Source of the DNA: CAYQLY01 sp964418605
GTDB lineage: Bacteria > Bacteroidota > Bacteroidia > Cytophagales > Cyclobacteriaceae
Direction of reading: 5' to 3'
DNA: 64,000 nt
Assembly: GCA_964418605.1 (NCBI GenBank)
Contig: CAYQLY010000011.1
Coordinates: 30,556 to 94,555, forward strand
Shown: positions 27,426-36,151 of the stretch, piece after piece
Position numbering within the stretch: position 1 is the first letter of the stretch
Layout: the number at the start of each line of letters is the position of its first letter
Program-made: the position numbers and the translations under genes
The notes under the pieces: generated by a model
The model's database searches: none
The model's input: only the letters and a program-made list of their open reading frames with translations
What the model was told of the DNA's origin: nothing

Positions 27426-28463
27426 CTATTTTTTAGAAACAACCTTACGAGCCCATTTTTTCAATTCATCAACGAGTTGCTGGGAATACAAAGAGTCAAC
27501 AAGAAATGTTTCAACCTGCGATGGATCTCTTTTAGACAACCCATGTATATAACCTTTATCATAATAAGTGAGTAACAAAGAAGCAACTTCATTGAAATTA
27601 CAATCGCGCAATGCCTCCAAAGCTTTTTTTTCATATTGGCCACCCAATCGCTTTTTTATTTTATGTATAGCTTCTGCTAACTGTGCATAACCATAAACAG
27701 AATAATCTTGCACGAGTTGATTTATTCTGTTTTCTTTTTTGACTTCTAAGAATGCGACAGGGGCTTGTCTCATCTGTTTCCAAAAACCTTCAGGAATACA
27801 AACTGTTCCAATCATACGACTTTCATCTTCTACCCAAATAGGTCGCGATCGATCAAGTGTATATAATTCATGGGCTAAATTATTTTCAAATTGCTCTGTA
27901 GAAGGTTGTATTGAATGATCTAATCCACCAAATGCAGAGCCTTTATGCTGAGCCAGGTATTCTAAATCAATAATCTGTTCGCTGTTTTCTTTAAGGCGAT
28001 GAAGTAAAATAGTTTTCCCGCTTCCTGTTTTGCCACCCAGCAACATTAAACAAAATGATTGCTTAAAAAAATCTAAGACATGGTTTCGAAAAGATTGATA
28101 TCCTTTTTTCAAAAGATAGACATCAAATCCAGATAGGTTTAATAACCAAGCCATGCTATTGCTTCGCATACCACCTCTCCAACAGTATAGAATTATTTTT
28201 TTATTAGGCGCCACACTAGTAAGCTCTCTTACAAAAAAAGCAAGTTTAGGACCTACAAGTTCTAAGCCGCGCTCAACAGCATATGCCTTGCCTTTTTGTT
28301 TATAGAGGGTGCCTATTTCAGCTCTTTCTAAATTAGTAAATAAAGGAAAAGAAATAGCTCCAGGAAAATGACCTTTGTTATACTCATGAGGTGATCGCAC
28401 ATCCACAATAGGTAATGATAGGGAATTTTGAATAAACAATTTAATATCTAGAGTATAAATCAT
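27426..28463 (-). CDS. mnmH: tRNA 2-selenouridine synthase
   Basis: MnmH (SelU/YbbB) replaces the sulfur of 2-thiouridine 34 in certain tRNAs, with a geranylated intermediate. Its 345 residues start with a rhodanese domain (PIVDVRSPHEYNKGHFPGA; catalytic Cys in ILYCWRGGMRS), followed by a P-loop (LGGKTGSGKT) and a Glu/Asp-rich kinase-like part (WVEDESRMIG). It lies 3 bp from pdxJ upstream. SelD, the selenophosphate source, is not in the window. Confidence 0.93.
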   Translation of the reverse strand: MIYTLDIKLFIQNSLSLPIVDVRSPHEYNKGHFPGAISFPLFTNLERAEIGTLYKQKGKAYAVERGLELVGPKLAFFVRELTSVAPNKKIILYCWRGGMRSNSMAWLLNLSGFDVYLLKKGYQSFRNHVLDFFKQSFCLMLLGGKTGSGKTILLHRLKENSEQIIDLEYLAQHKGSAFGGLDHSIQPSTEQFENNLAHELYTLDRSRPIWVEDESRMIGTVCIPEGFWKQMRQAPVAFLEVKKENRINQLVQDYSVYGYAQLAEAIHKIKKRLGGQYEKKALEALRDCNFNEVASLLLTYYDKGYIHGLSKRDPSQVETFLVDSLYSQQLVDELKKWARKVVSKK

Positions 28464-28466
28464 TTT

Positions 28467-29180
28467 TTACTCTAATTGTTTAAGATACAATTGAATTGTA
28501 TTTTCTAATCCCAAATATAAGGCATCACAAATCAGCGCATGACCAATAGATACTTCTGCCAATTGAGGAAGGTTTTGTTTTAAATACTGAAGATTATGTA
28601 AACTCAGATCATGCCCTGCATTTACACCAATGCTCAAACGGTCTGCCAACTCAGCAGCAGTTTTATAGGGCTGAACAGCTTTTTCTTTATTCAAAAAATA
28701 ATTCGCCGCATAGGGTTCTGTGTATAACTCAATCCGATGAGTTTCTATACGAGAGGCTCCTTCAATATATTTTTCTTCAGGGTTTACAAAAATAGATGTG
28801 CGTATACCCCATGTTTTAAGCTGTTGAATGATTTCTTTTAAAAAATCATACTGACTAATTGTATCCCAGCCTGTATTTGATGTAAGGGCATCCGGTGGAT
28901 CAGGAACAAGAGTAGCTTGAGTAGGACGAACATGTTCTATCAAATCCATATACCGTTTATCTGGATATCCTTCTACATTTAACTCTGTGGTAACTATTTT
29001 TTTAAGATCTACGACATCTTGATAGCGAATATGCCTCTCATCAGGACGCGGATGAACAGTAATGCCTTGAGCGCCAAATTGCTCACAATGCATAGCTACT
29101 TGAAGCAGATTCGGATTACTACCTCCACGTGAATTACGAAGAGTAGCTATTTTGTTAATATTTACACTGAGCCTAACCAT
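28467..29180 (-). CDS. pdxJ: Pyridoxine 5'-phosphate synthase
   Basis: PdxJ condenses 1-deoxyxylulose-5-phosphate with aminoacetone phosphate in the DXP-dependent vitamin B6 pathway. The 237 residues show the family start RLSVNINKIATLRNSRG, the motif ITVHPRPDERHIRYQDV, and the C-terminal GVNAGHDLSLHNL and EVSIGHALICDALYLG. It is the first gene of a pdxJ-mnmH pair. Confidence 0.97.
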   Translation of the reverse strand: MVRLSVNINKIATLRNSRGGSNPNLLQVAMHCEQFGAQGITVHPRPDERHIRYQDVVDLKKIVTTELNVEGYPDKRYMDLIEHVRPTQATLVPDPPDALTSNTGWDTISQYDFLKEIIQQLKTWGIRTSIFVNPEEKYIEGASRIETHRIELYTEPYAANYFLNKEKAVQPYKTAAELADRLSIGVNAGHDLSLHNLQYLKQNLPQLAEVSIGHALICDALYLGLENTIQLYLKQLE

Positions 29181-29232
29181 GCTATTAAAAATGTTTTACA
29201 AAAATAGAATACAACGTCGTTATTTCTAGCAA

Positions 29233-29265
29233 AAAAAGAGGATGAACGTTGTTCATCCTCTTTTT
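29233..29265 (-). terminator. Intrinsic terminator after the PorE-like gene
   Basis: A 15-bp perfect stem (29233-29247 with 29251-29265, core GAGGATGAAC) encloses a 3-nt loop and is flanked by A and T runs on both sides. On the minus strand it lies just past the OmpA-lipoprotein stop at 29288 and ahead of pdxJ. Confidence 0.85.
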
Positions 29266-29287
29266 AAATTTATATCTATATAAACTC

Positions 29288-31198
29288 TTATTTTTCTAAT
29301 ACTTTAAACTCTGTTCGTCGGTTAACTTGATGTTCTTCTTCCGCTTGAGCATCTTGAATGATAAGCTTAGTTTCTCCATATCCTTTAGCAACCAATCGAT
29401 CGGCAGAAACACCTTTGCTAATAATATAATTTACAGCGGACTCTGCTCTTTTTTGAGAAAGCTTCATATTGTATTCATCGCTTCCACGCACATCGGTATG
29501 TGAGCTCAACTCGATTTTTACTGTTGGATTATCCTTTAAGAATTTAACCAGATTGTCCAGTTCCTCTGCAGCATCTTTTCGGATATCATATTTATCTAAA
29601 TCGTAATAAATATTATTTAATACAACAATTTTATTAACAGCAATTTTCTCCATCCACAATACAGTTTGCAGGGTTGTATCCGTTACAGGTTTTACCAAAT
29701 CCTCTAATGGAATAGAACGCCCAACCATAGAATACTCATCACGCTTAGTAAAATAATCTTTTTTCTCACCTATAATCACATAGTTTCTTCCTGTTTCCAC
29801 TGGAAGCGATAATTTTCCATCAGGGCCTGTTGATATTTCTTTTAACAACTTTCCTTTACTATCCGATACTCGCACTTTCACGCCATCTAACACGATTTCT
29901 TGGTTATTGTCCATCGTTTTGGTAGTGATAGCTAATGTATAATTAACAATCTTGGTATTAGGTGTTACATCAAAGAAATAGTAAATATCATCTTCACCTT
30001 TTCCACCTGGTCGATTAGATGTAAAATACCCATCAACTGTATTTTTAAAACATATTCCAAAATCATCATAACTGGAGTTGATTGGCATGCCCATGTTTTC
30101 AACTTTAGTTTCTTTTCCTTGTTTGGTTGACACAAAAACATCCAGTCCACCTAATCCAGGATGGCCGCTAGAGGCAAAATATAGTTTTCCTTCATCTGAT
30201 ACATAAGGAAACATTTCATCGCCCGGAGTATTAATCATGCCTCCCAAGTTTGTTACATTTCCCCATTTTCCATTTTTATCTTGTGTTGCTTTGTATAAAT
30301 CTACACCACCATAACCCCCCTTGCGATCTGAGGCAAAATAAAGTGTATTTCCATCTTTCGAAAAAGCAGGTGAAGAATCCCACGCATCTGGGTCATTTAC
30401 AGATAATATATCTGGACTAGCCCATCCACCATCCCTATACCGAGAAAAGTACAAATCCACATCTTTCGCACCTCTCGGCTTACCTGTATTGCCACGCGCA
30501 AATACCATCATCTTACCATCACGTGAAAAAGTAGCACACCCTTCATTAATATTACTATCATTAACACGCGTACTAATTGGTTTAATTTGATTAGGGTCTT
30601 GACTGTCTTTGGTTGTTATTTCCCATTCAAAGATATCACTATAACCACCCCCAGTTGCTCCATACACTTTTCCAGTTCGTGTAGATGAGAAAACGAGTGT
30701 ATTTTCGCGAATAACAGGAGCATATTCAGAACTTGCTGTATTTAAGAAATCAAAAGGCTTTACTTCATAGTATACTTTCTTAGCACGAATAGCCGGAACA
30801 TCTTTTAAATTTTTAACCTCTCTTTTAGCGCGCTGTAAAAGATCAGGATTATTGCCCATTTTTATATAGCGCTGCATTTGATTAGCTGCCTCTTCATATT
30901 TTTCTTGCGACTTTAAAATGAGTGCATAATAAAACAAGGCTGATGATTCAGTCGTTTTATTATCAATAGCAGCTTTATAATAGGTAAGAGCCTGAGGCAA
31001 ACGATTAGACAATCGATAACTTTCAGCTATCTTAAGATTAATGATAGGAGAATTGGGTTCTTTTTCCAAAGCCTTCATGTAATACCCAATAGCATAATCG
31101 TAATTACCTTGTTGGAAACGTTTGTCTCCCTTTTTAAGATTACTACATTGAGCTAGTATTAATACACAAGCTACTCCAATTACATACGTATACTTCAT
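29288..31198 (-). CDS. PorE-like OmpA-family lipoprotein (TPR, beta-propeller, CRD, OmpA)
   Basis: The lipobox is LAQC with Cys18. Domains in order: TPR repeats (~20-125), PD40/WD40-like propeller (~150-420; DAWDSSPAFSKDGNTLYFAS), a carboxypeptidase-regulatory-like fold (~440-500; VKVRVSDSKGKLLKEISTGP) and a C-terminal OmpA peptidoglycan-binding domain (~520-636; IELSSHTDVRGSDEYNMKLS). This four-part order is that of PorE, a periplasmic lipoprotein linked to type IX secretion that binds peptidoglycan. Other paralogs share the layout, so the symbol is withheld. It is monocistronic with its own terminator. Confidence 0.85.
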   Translation of the reverse strand: MKYTYVIGVACVLILAQCSNLKKGDKRFQQGNYDYAIGYYMKALEKEPNSPIINLKIAESYRLSNRLPQALTYYKAAIDNKTTESSALFYYALILKSQEKYEEAANQMQRYIKMGNNPDLLQRAKREVKNLKDVPAIRAKKVYYEVKPFDFLNTASSEYAPVIRENTLVFSSTRTGKVYGATGGGYSDIFEWEITTKDSQDPNQIKPISTRVNDSNINEGCATFSRDGKMMVFARGNTGKPRGAKDVDLYFSRYRDGGWASPDILSVNDPDAWDSSPAFSKDGNTLYFASDRKGGYGGVDLYKATQDKNGKWGNVTNLGGMINTPGDEMFPYVSDEGKLYFASSGHPGLGGLDVFVSTKQGKETKVENMGMPINSSYDDFGICFKNTVDGYFTSNRPGGKGEDDIYYFFDVTPNTKIVNYTLAITTKTMDNNQEIVLDGVKVRVSDSKGKLLKEISTGPDGKLSLPVETGRNYVIIGEKKDYFTKRDEYSMVGRSIPLEDLVKPVTDTTLQTVLWMEKIAVNKIVVLNNIYYDLDKYDIRKDAAEELDNLVKFLKDNPTVKIELSSHTDVRGSDEYNMKLSQKRAESAVNYIISKGVSADRLVAKGYGETKLIIQDAQAEEEHQVNRRTEFKVLEK

Positions 31199-31249
31199 AG
31201 TTTTTATTTTTTACTAATATTCTCTTGCATAAAGATATAAAAAAACAAT

Positions 31250-31735
31250 TTACTTCACATATTTAACCAACCATGATTGATGGAGAGGCATGAGCCATGC
31301 ATCTTTTAATTCATTTTTCTTAGAAATGGATGGACTAAATACATAAGTGTTTATATCTATTGCTTTTTCTTGAATCTTTTTTTTAAACACCGACATTGAA
31401 TCAACATAAATATCTTGATTGACTTGATATCCAATTTTCGAATGATCTAACAAGCCAAGCTGATATTTCTCGTCTACTTCTTTAATAAGATGAATGAGCT
31501 TATCTGTAGAACATCCGCCCACTGTACAAAATGATTCATCCACTCCTATGACTACAAATTGATCATAAATTATGGAAAAAGCTGCCTTCAATGGTTTTCC
31601 ATGACTCTCCCATACTGTTATAAAATCCGTGATTTTTTGTGCAATAATTTGTTGTTGATCCAACGTTAAACGCACATAAGATGTGTATATCCACACGCGG
31701 GCTTCTGAGGGGAGTTGATCAAACTGAATTAGCAT
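31250..31735 (-). CDS. Conserved hypothetical protein
   Basis: The product has 161 residues, is soluble, and has no signal peptide or recognisable catalytic motif. It has two cysteines close together in DESFCTVGGCSTDKLI and aromatic patches (RVWIYTSYVRLT). I recall similar short proteins in Bacteroidota genomes labelled 'ABC transporter ATPase', but there is no Walker motif here, so that label is not justified. It lies between the PorE-like gene and tgt on the same strand. Function unknown. Confidence 0.7.
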   Translation of the reverse strand: MLIQFDQLPSEARVWIYTSYVRLTLDQQQIIAQKITDFITVWESHGKPLKAAFSIIYDQFVVIGVDESFCTVGGCSTDKLIHLIKEVDEKYQLGLLDHSKIGYQVNQDIYVDSMSVFKKKIQEKAIDINTYVFSPSISKKNELKDAWLMPLHQSWLVKYVK

Positions 31736-31840
31736 AACTAAAGGATCGATTGTATGATCAGCGTTAAAGTAGATTTCTTATTGTTAAATTTTTCGCAATT
31801 TAATACATTCTAGATAAAAAACAAATAGCTGCATTATTTT

Positions 31841-32971
31841 TTATAGCTTCTGCATAAGAACAGGTATGATCTGTTTTTTCCAGCCATAAAACGCCCCATT
31901 TATAATCGCTGTTCTGGCTGTATTAACCAACCATAAATAAAATGTAAGATTATGAATAGATGCAATCTGCGCTGATAATATTTCATTGGCCTGAAAAAGA
32001 TGGCGAAGGTATGCTTTAGAATGATGTGTACTTACATAACCGCCAAGTTGTTCATCAATCGGTGAAAAATCATTTTCCCACTTTTTATTTTTAATATTAA
32101 TAATGCCTTGTGTCGTAAACAACATCCCATTGCGAGCATTTCTGGTAGGCATAACACAGTCAAACATATCAATACCCAAAGCAATACATTCCAATATATT
32201 AGCAGGAGTACCAACCCCCATTAGATAACGTGGTTTTTCATAAGGAAGTATAGAGCATACTAGTTGGGTTATATCATACATTATCTCTGCTGGCTCGCCA
32301 ACAGAAAGACCTCCAATAGCATTGCCTTCACGATTAAAAGAGGCAATAGTTTCTGCTGATTGTTTTCGTAAATCAGGAAATGTACTTCCTTGAACAATAG
32401 GAAACAATGTTTGCTGATATCCATAAAGGCCGTCTGTACTATCAAATCGATCAATACAACGTTTCAGCCAACGATGTGTCAAGTCCATCGATTTTTTAGC
32501 ATAACGATACTCACATGGATAAGGTGTACATTCATCAAATGCCATTATAATATCTGCCCCAATAGTACGCTGCGTATCCATAACATTTTCAGGCGTAAAT
32601 ACATGAGATGAGCCATCAATATGTGATTTAAAAACAACTCCTTCTTCTTTAATTTTTCGAACTTTTGAAAGCGAATACACTTGATAGCCCCCGCTATCGG
32701 TCAGCATAGGTTTTGACCAGCCATTGAATGCATGCAATCCACCTGCTTGTTGAATGACATCAAGTCCTGGCCTAAGGTAAAGATGGTAGGTATTTCCTAA
32801 TATAATTTGAGCTTTTATATCCTGTTCTAGTTCACGCATGTGTACCGCTTTCACAGCTCCAGCTGTTCCAACAGGCATAAAAATAGGCGTTTGAATAACA
32901 CCATGATCTGTAAAAAGCTCACCAGCCCGTGCTTCACAAAACTGATCACGAGACTGAATATGAAAATGCAT
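31841..32971 (-). CDS. tgt: Queuine tRNA-ribosyltransferase
   Basis: Tgt exchanges guanine 34 for the preQ1 base in tRNAs with GUN anticodons, including the tRNA-His found here. The 376 residues include TPIFMPVGTAGAVKAV, the catalytic Asp in MLTDSGGYQVYSL, IGGLSVGEP and the nucleophile region GIDMFDCVMPTRNARNG. The usual C-x-C-x2-C zinc ligands after the SPID motif are absent (the stretch reads EQLGGYVSTHHSKAYLRHL). It lies 18 bp upstream of the next membrane protein's end and is probably co-transcribed with it. Confidence 0.95.
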   Translation of the reverse strand: MHFHIQSRDQFCEARAGELFTDHGVIQTPIFMPVGTAGAVKAVHMRELEQDIKAQIILGNTYHLYLRPGLDVIQQAGGLHAFNGWSKPMLTDSGGYQVYSLSKVRKIKEEGVVFKSHIDGSSHVFTPENVMDTQRTIGADIIMAFDECTPYPCEYRYAKKSMDLTHRWLKRCIDRFDSTDGLYGYQQTLFPIVQGSTFPDLRKQSAETIASFNREGNAIGGLSVGEPAEIMYDITQLVCSILPYEKPRYLMGVGTPANILECIALGIDMFDCVMPTRNARNGMLFTTQGIINIKNKKWENDFSPIDEQLGGYVSTHHSKAYLRHLFQANEILSAQIASIHNLTFYLWLVNTARTAIINGAFYGWKKQIIPVLMQKL

Positions 32972-32989
32972 ATATAGATTTAGGCGATT

Positions 32990-33511
32990 TTAAAAAATAA
33001 TACGGATTTCATCTTTAACAACCTTGAGTGCAAATGTTGTTGGATCTAACTGTTGATGAATAATTTTTTCAAAAACAACACGCGTTAAATCCAATCCACT
33101 ATCTGTTTCCTTTAGATTTTCGGCTGATTGATTGATGAGAAGAATAATTTCTTCCATGGCTTGGCGGATAGCTTGCCAAGATACATCACTCATATATATT
33201 TGTTGAGAAAGATTATGCGCAAATTCTTCACGCACTTCTTTAACTAAAATATGTCGAAATTCATCAGCTGTATACATAGGTTGATTCACACGTGGAAATA
33301 AATTAGCCGGTGATATCCGCTCTAAAAAAATACACATCCGCTCATACGCTTGTAAACGTAGTGGTAACACTATTTCTGTATTTTTTGTCCGCAGATCTAT
33401 GAGCTTACGTTCAAACTCTTTACGCAAAAAAGAACGTATTGTAAGATACATCGCATACATTATAAGTATAGAAGGGAGTAAAATCTTAGCTAATTCAATA
33501 AACTGGTCCAT
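32990..33511 (-). CDS. Conserved membrane-anchored hypothetical protein
   Basis: The 173 residues start with one membrane helix (LLPSILIMYAMYLTI) followed by a basic, helical cytoplasmic domain with LPLRLQAYERMCIFLERISP and a C-terminus ending DEIRIIF. Proteins with this LPLRLQAYERM stretch are common in Bacteroidota (DUF7935-like, from memory) and have no assigned role. It directly precedes tgt on the same strand. Confidence 0.7.
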   Translation of the reverse strand: MDQFIELAKILLPSILIMYAMYLTIRSFLRKEFERKLIDLRTKNTEIVLPLRLQAYERMCIFLERISPANLFPRVNQPMYTADEFRHILVKEVREEFAHNLSQQIYMSDVSWQAIRQAMEEIILLINQSAENLKETDSGLDLTRVVFEKIIHQQLDPTTFALKVVKDEIRIIF

Positions 33512-33595
33512 AGCGTATTTCTTAAAAAATATGTTTTATAGTAAAACAACGATGCCAAATTTAATAATTTTACCATGGAAAGAACGAAACGACAA

Positions 33596-33895
33596 ATGAC
33601 CACACCTCCTATTTCATTATCTGCAAAAGCATCACAAGAGATTAAGCACATCATGGCACACAAAAATATTCCAGCAGGCTATGGTTTGCGTGTAGGTATT
33701 CGTTCAGGAGGATGCGGGGGCGCAACATCATTTATACTTGGATTCGATAAACCAAAAGCAACAGATGATTTGTTTTTAATTAACGATATATCTATTTACA
33801 TCGATAAAAAACATCTGATGTATTTGATTGGATTAGAGATTGACTTTATAGAAAGAAGTGATGAACGGGGATTTACATTTATTAGTAAGTCATAA
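33596..33895 (+). CDS. HesB/IscA-like iron-sulfur assembly domain protein
   Basis: The family core is visible (LSAKASQEIKHIMAHKNIP; GLRVGIRSGGCGGATSFILGFD). A-type carriers normally have three conserved cysteines, two of them in a C-terminal CGC. Here only the first is kept and the C-terminus reads ERGFTFISKS, so cluster binding by the classical site is doubtful. The start at 33596 (MTTPPISLS) is preferred over an in-frame ATG at 33575. It lies just upstream of the PLP enzyme gene. Confidence 0.8.
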   Translation: MTTPPISLSAKASQEIKHIMAHKNIPAGYGLRVGIRSGGCGGATSFILGFDKPKATDDLFLINDISIYIDKKHLMYLIGLEIDFIERSDERGFTFISKS

Positions 33896-33947
33896 AAAAA
33901 TAATACAAATGCTTTATATTTACTCTATAAAGTAAATAATTTATCTT

Positions 33948-35087
33948 ATGAAATTCGGAACTAAAGCCGTTCATGCGGGCGTGGAGCCTGATTTATCAAC
34001 AGGTGCTATCATGACACCTATCTTTCAAACATCAACCTATGTGCAATCGGCACCGGGTCAACATAAAGGGTATGAATATGCTCGAAGCCAAAATCCAACA
34101 CGTGCGGCACTAGAAAAAGCAATGGCCGAACTTGAAAATGGGAAATATGGATTAGTATTCAGCAGTGGTGTCGCTGCTACTGATGCTGTTTTAAAATTAT
34201 TACAACCTGGTGATGAAGTCATCGCCTCTCATGACATGTATGGTGGGACCTATCGTCTTTTTACCAAAATCTATGAAAAATTTGGTATTCGGTTCCATTA
34301 TGTAAACATGCACGACGCAGCAGCTATTCAACCCTATATTACACCAAAAACTAAACTCATTTGGACAGAAACGCCTACTAATCCATTGATGAGCATTACG
34401 GATATCGTGGCCATGTCAACTATTGCAAAGAAAAATAACATTTTACTTTGTGTGGACAATACATTTGCTTCTCCTTACTTACAAAATCCACTGGATTTAG
34501 GTGCTGACATTGTGATGCATAGTTCTACTAAATATTTAGGTGGACATAGCGATGTGATTCAAGGTTGTTTGGTTATGAATAGAGAAGACCTTCGAGAAAA
34601 TTTATACTTCATCCAAAAAAGCTGCGGTGCTGTACCAGGCCCTCAAGATTGTTTTTTGGTGTTACGTGGAATTAAAACATTACATATTCGCATGCAACGA
34701 CACTGTGAAAATGGAGAAAAAGTAGCTCATTTTCTACGTCGCCATCCCAAGGTAGAAAAAGTGTATTGGTGCGGATTTGATGATCATCCGAATCATGCTG
34801 TAGCCAAAAAACAAATGAAAGGTTTTGGTTCGATGATCAGTTTTATATTAAAAGGAAATAGTATTCAAGACACGATGCGTTTACTCACCTCTACCAAATT
34901 ATTTGCTTTAGCAGAAAGCTTAGGAGGTGTGGAATCATTAATTAATCATCCGGCAAGCATGACGCATGCAAGTATTCCCAAAGAGCAACGCGAAAAAATT
35001 GGATTAACCGACACCTTAATTCGTCTGAGTGTGGGCATAGAAGATGCTGACGATTTGATTGCTGACTTAGAACAAGCTATGCGTTAA
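33948..35087 (+). CDS. Cys/Met-metabolism PLP enzyme (cystathionine gamma-synthase/lyase family)
   Basis: This is a fold-type I PLP enzyme of 379 residues. It has FGTKAVHAGVEPDLSTGAI, the substrate-region YEYARSQNPTR, the Schiff-base Lys in MHSSTKYLGGHSDVIQG, and the C-terminal LGGVESLINHPASMTH and IRLSVGIEDADDLIADL. Family members make or split cystathionine in the trans-sulfuration pathway. Synthase and gamma-lyase cannot be told apart reliably by motif, so no symbol is given. Confidence 0.9.
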   Translation: MKFGTKAVHAGVEPDLSTGAIMTPIFQTSTYVQSAPGQHKGYEYARSQNPTRAALEKAMAELENGKYGLVFSSGVAATDAVLKLLQPGDEVIASHDMYGGTYRLFTKIYEKFGIRFHYVNMHDAAAIQPYITPKTKLIWTETPTNPLMSITDIVAMSTIAKKNNILLCVDNTFASPYLQNPLDLGADIVMHSSTKYLGGHSDVIQGCLVMNREDLRENLYFIQKSCGAVPGPQDCFLVLRGIKTLHIRMQRHCENGEKVAHFLRRHPKVEKVYWCGFDDHPNHAVAKKQMKGFGSMISFILKGNSIQDTMRLLTSTKLFALAESLGGVESLINHPASMTHASIPKEQREKIGLTDTLIRLSVGIEDADDLIADLEQAMR

Positions 35088-35115
35088 GCAATCATCTTAT
35101 TTAAATAAAACTACG

Positions 35116-35583
35116 ATGTATAAAAAATCATTTTATAAATACAAGTATGGTTATATAAATATTGATCAAAACAATATTTATATAACCTCTACAGGCAACT
35201 GGTCGGAGACAATACAATTAACTGAAAAAAAATTTGGTAAAACAAAAAAGAGAATGGGGAGAGTTATCTCAATATATTTTTTCTTCACAATTATAATTTT
35301 AGCACTACTTGGCTCATTGATATTAAGTTACAAAAATTTACTATTTAAACTACTAAGCCTTTTGACAAGCGTTGCTGGATTTTTTGGAATAAAGCGCTAC
35401 TTCGATACTGAAACAGGGCAGCGGTTTTTTATCCCCAAAACAAAAATAATTGACATTGCTATAAATGGAGATAGTATTAAATTAAATTTTAGGACTATAG
35501 ACAACAAAGTAGAAGAGCTAAAAATACATGGATTCAAAGGTGATACAGAAGCCTTTAAAACAGAAATAGAAACAACAACCTAA
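35116..35583 (+). CDS. Hypothetical protein with two central membrane helices
   Basis: The 155 residues begin with a Tyr/Lys-rich soluble part (YKKSFYKYKYGYINIDQNN). Two hydrophobic segments follow (ISIYFFFTIIILALLGSLIL and LLFKLLSLLTSVAGFFGI), and then a C-terminal beta-rich domain ending KTEIETTT. The layout resembles small PH-like membrane proteins, but I see no firm motif. It is 29 bp downstream of the PLP enzyme and 18 bp before the next small gene. Confidence 0.6.
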   Translation: MYKKSFYKYKYGYINIDQNNIYITSTGNWSETIQLTEKKFGKTKKRMGRVISIYFFFTIIILALLGSLILSYKNLLFKLLSLLTSVAGFFGIKRYFDTETGQRFFIPKTKIIDIAINGDSIKLNFRTIDNKVEELKIHGFKGDTEAFKTEIETTT

Positions 35584-35600
35584 ATAAACTACTGGTATCC

Positions 35601-35912
35601 ATGACAAAACAAGAAACAGCTTACTTAGAAATAGGACGAGGTTTTAAAGATGCAGAAGAAGGTCAGCTTTTTGGTAAACCCTGTTTTAAAATAAAAGGCA
35701 AGCCTTTTGTTTGCTTTTTTGAGAATAGTATGGTTTTTAAATTAATAGGGAAGGCACATGCTGAAGCATTAGGATTATCCGGCTCCCATCTATTTGATCC
35801 TTCTGGTAAAAAGCGCCCTATGAAAGAATGGGTTCAAGTTTCATTTACGCACCATGCTAAATGGACAAAATTTGCTAAAAGTGCGTTGAACTATGTTTTA
35901 TCAACTTTATGA
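35601..35912 (+). CDS. Small conserved protein, TfoX-N/YjbR-like
   Basis: The product has 103 residues. The stretch GQLFGKPCFKIKGKPFVCFFENSMVFKLIG, followed by LFDPSGKKRPMKEWVQV, resembles the small alpha-beta fold of TfoX-N-terminal-like or MmcQ/YjbR-like proteins, which often bind DNA or act as adaptors; members have no general known role. No signal peptide. It is last in a run of small plus-strand genes. Confidence 0.65.
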   Translation: MTKQETAYLEIGRGFKDAEEGQLFGKPCFKIKGKPFVCFFENSMVFKLIGKAHAEALGLSGSHLFDPSGKKRPMKEWVQVSFTHHAKWTKFAKSALNYVLSTL

Positions 35913-36110
35913 GAAATTGTTTTTTTAATTAATAAAAAAAATCTAATTTTTTCTGAATTTTTTACAATAAAAAAGGAAAAACAAGATTACAAACTTATAT
36001 AAATAAAGTCAGCTGTTAAACAAAAACAGGTTATTTAATTATTATTTTTTCTTCCCAATTCTTAGCAATTATTTAATACCTCTCACTCCGCTTCTATCAC
36101 GTATTCGGTC

Positions 36111-36118
36111 TATTTTTG
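36111..36118 (+). promoter_or_regulatory. Possible -7 element of the TonB-dependent receptor gene
   Basis: TATTTTTG matches TAnnTTTG and ends 33 bp before the preferred start codon at 36152. I see no good TTTG 19-21 nt upstream, so the call is weak. If real, it rules out the in-frame ATG at 36125 region and 36116 as starts. Confidence 0.3.
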
Positions 36119-36151
36119 CTGCCAACCATGACACTTAAATCTACCACCGCG

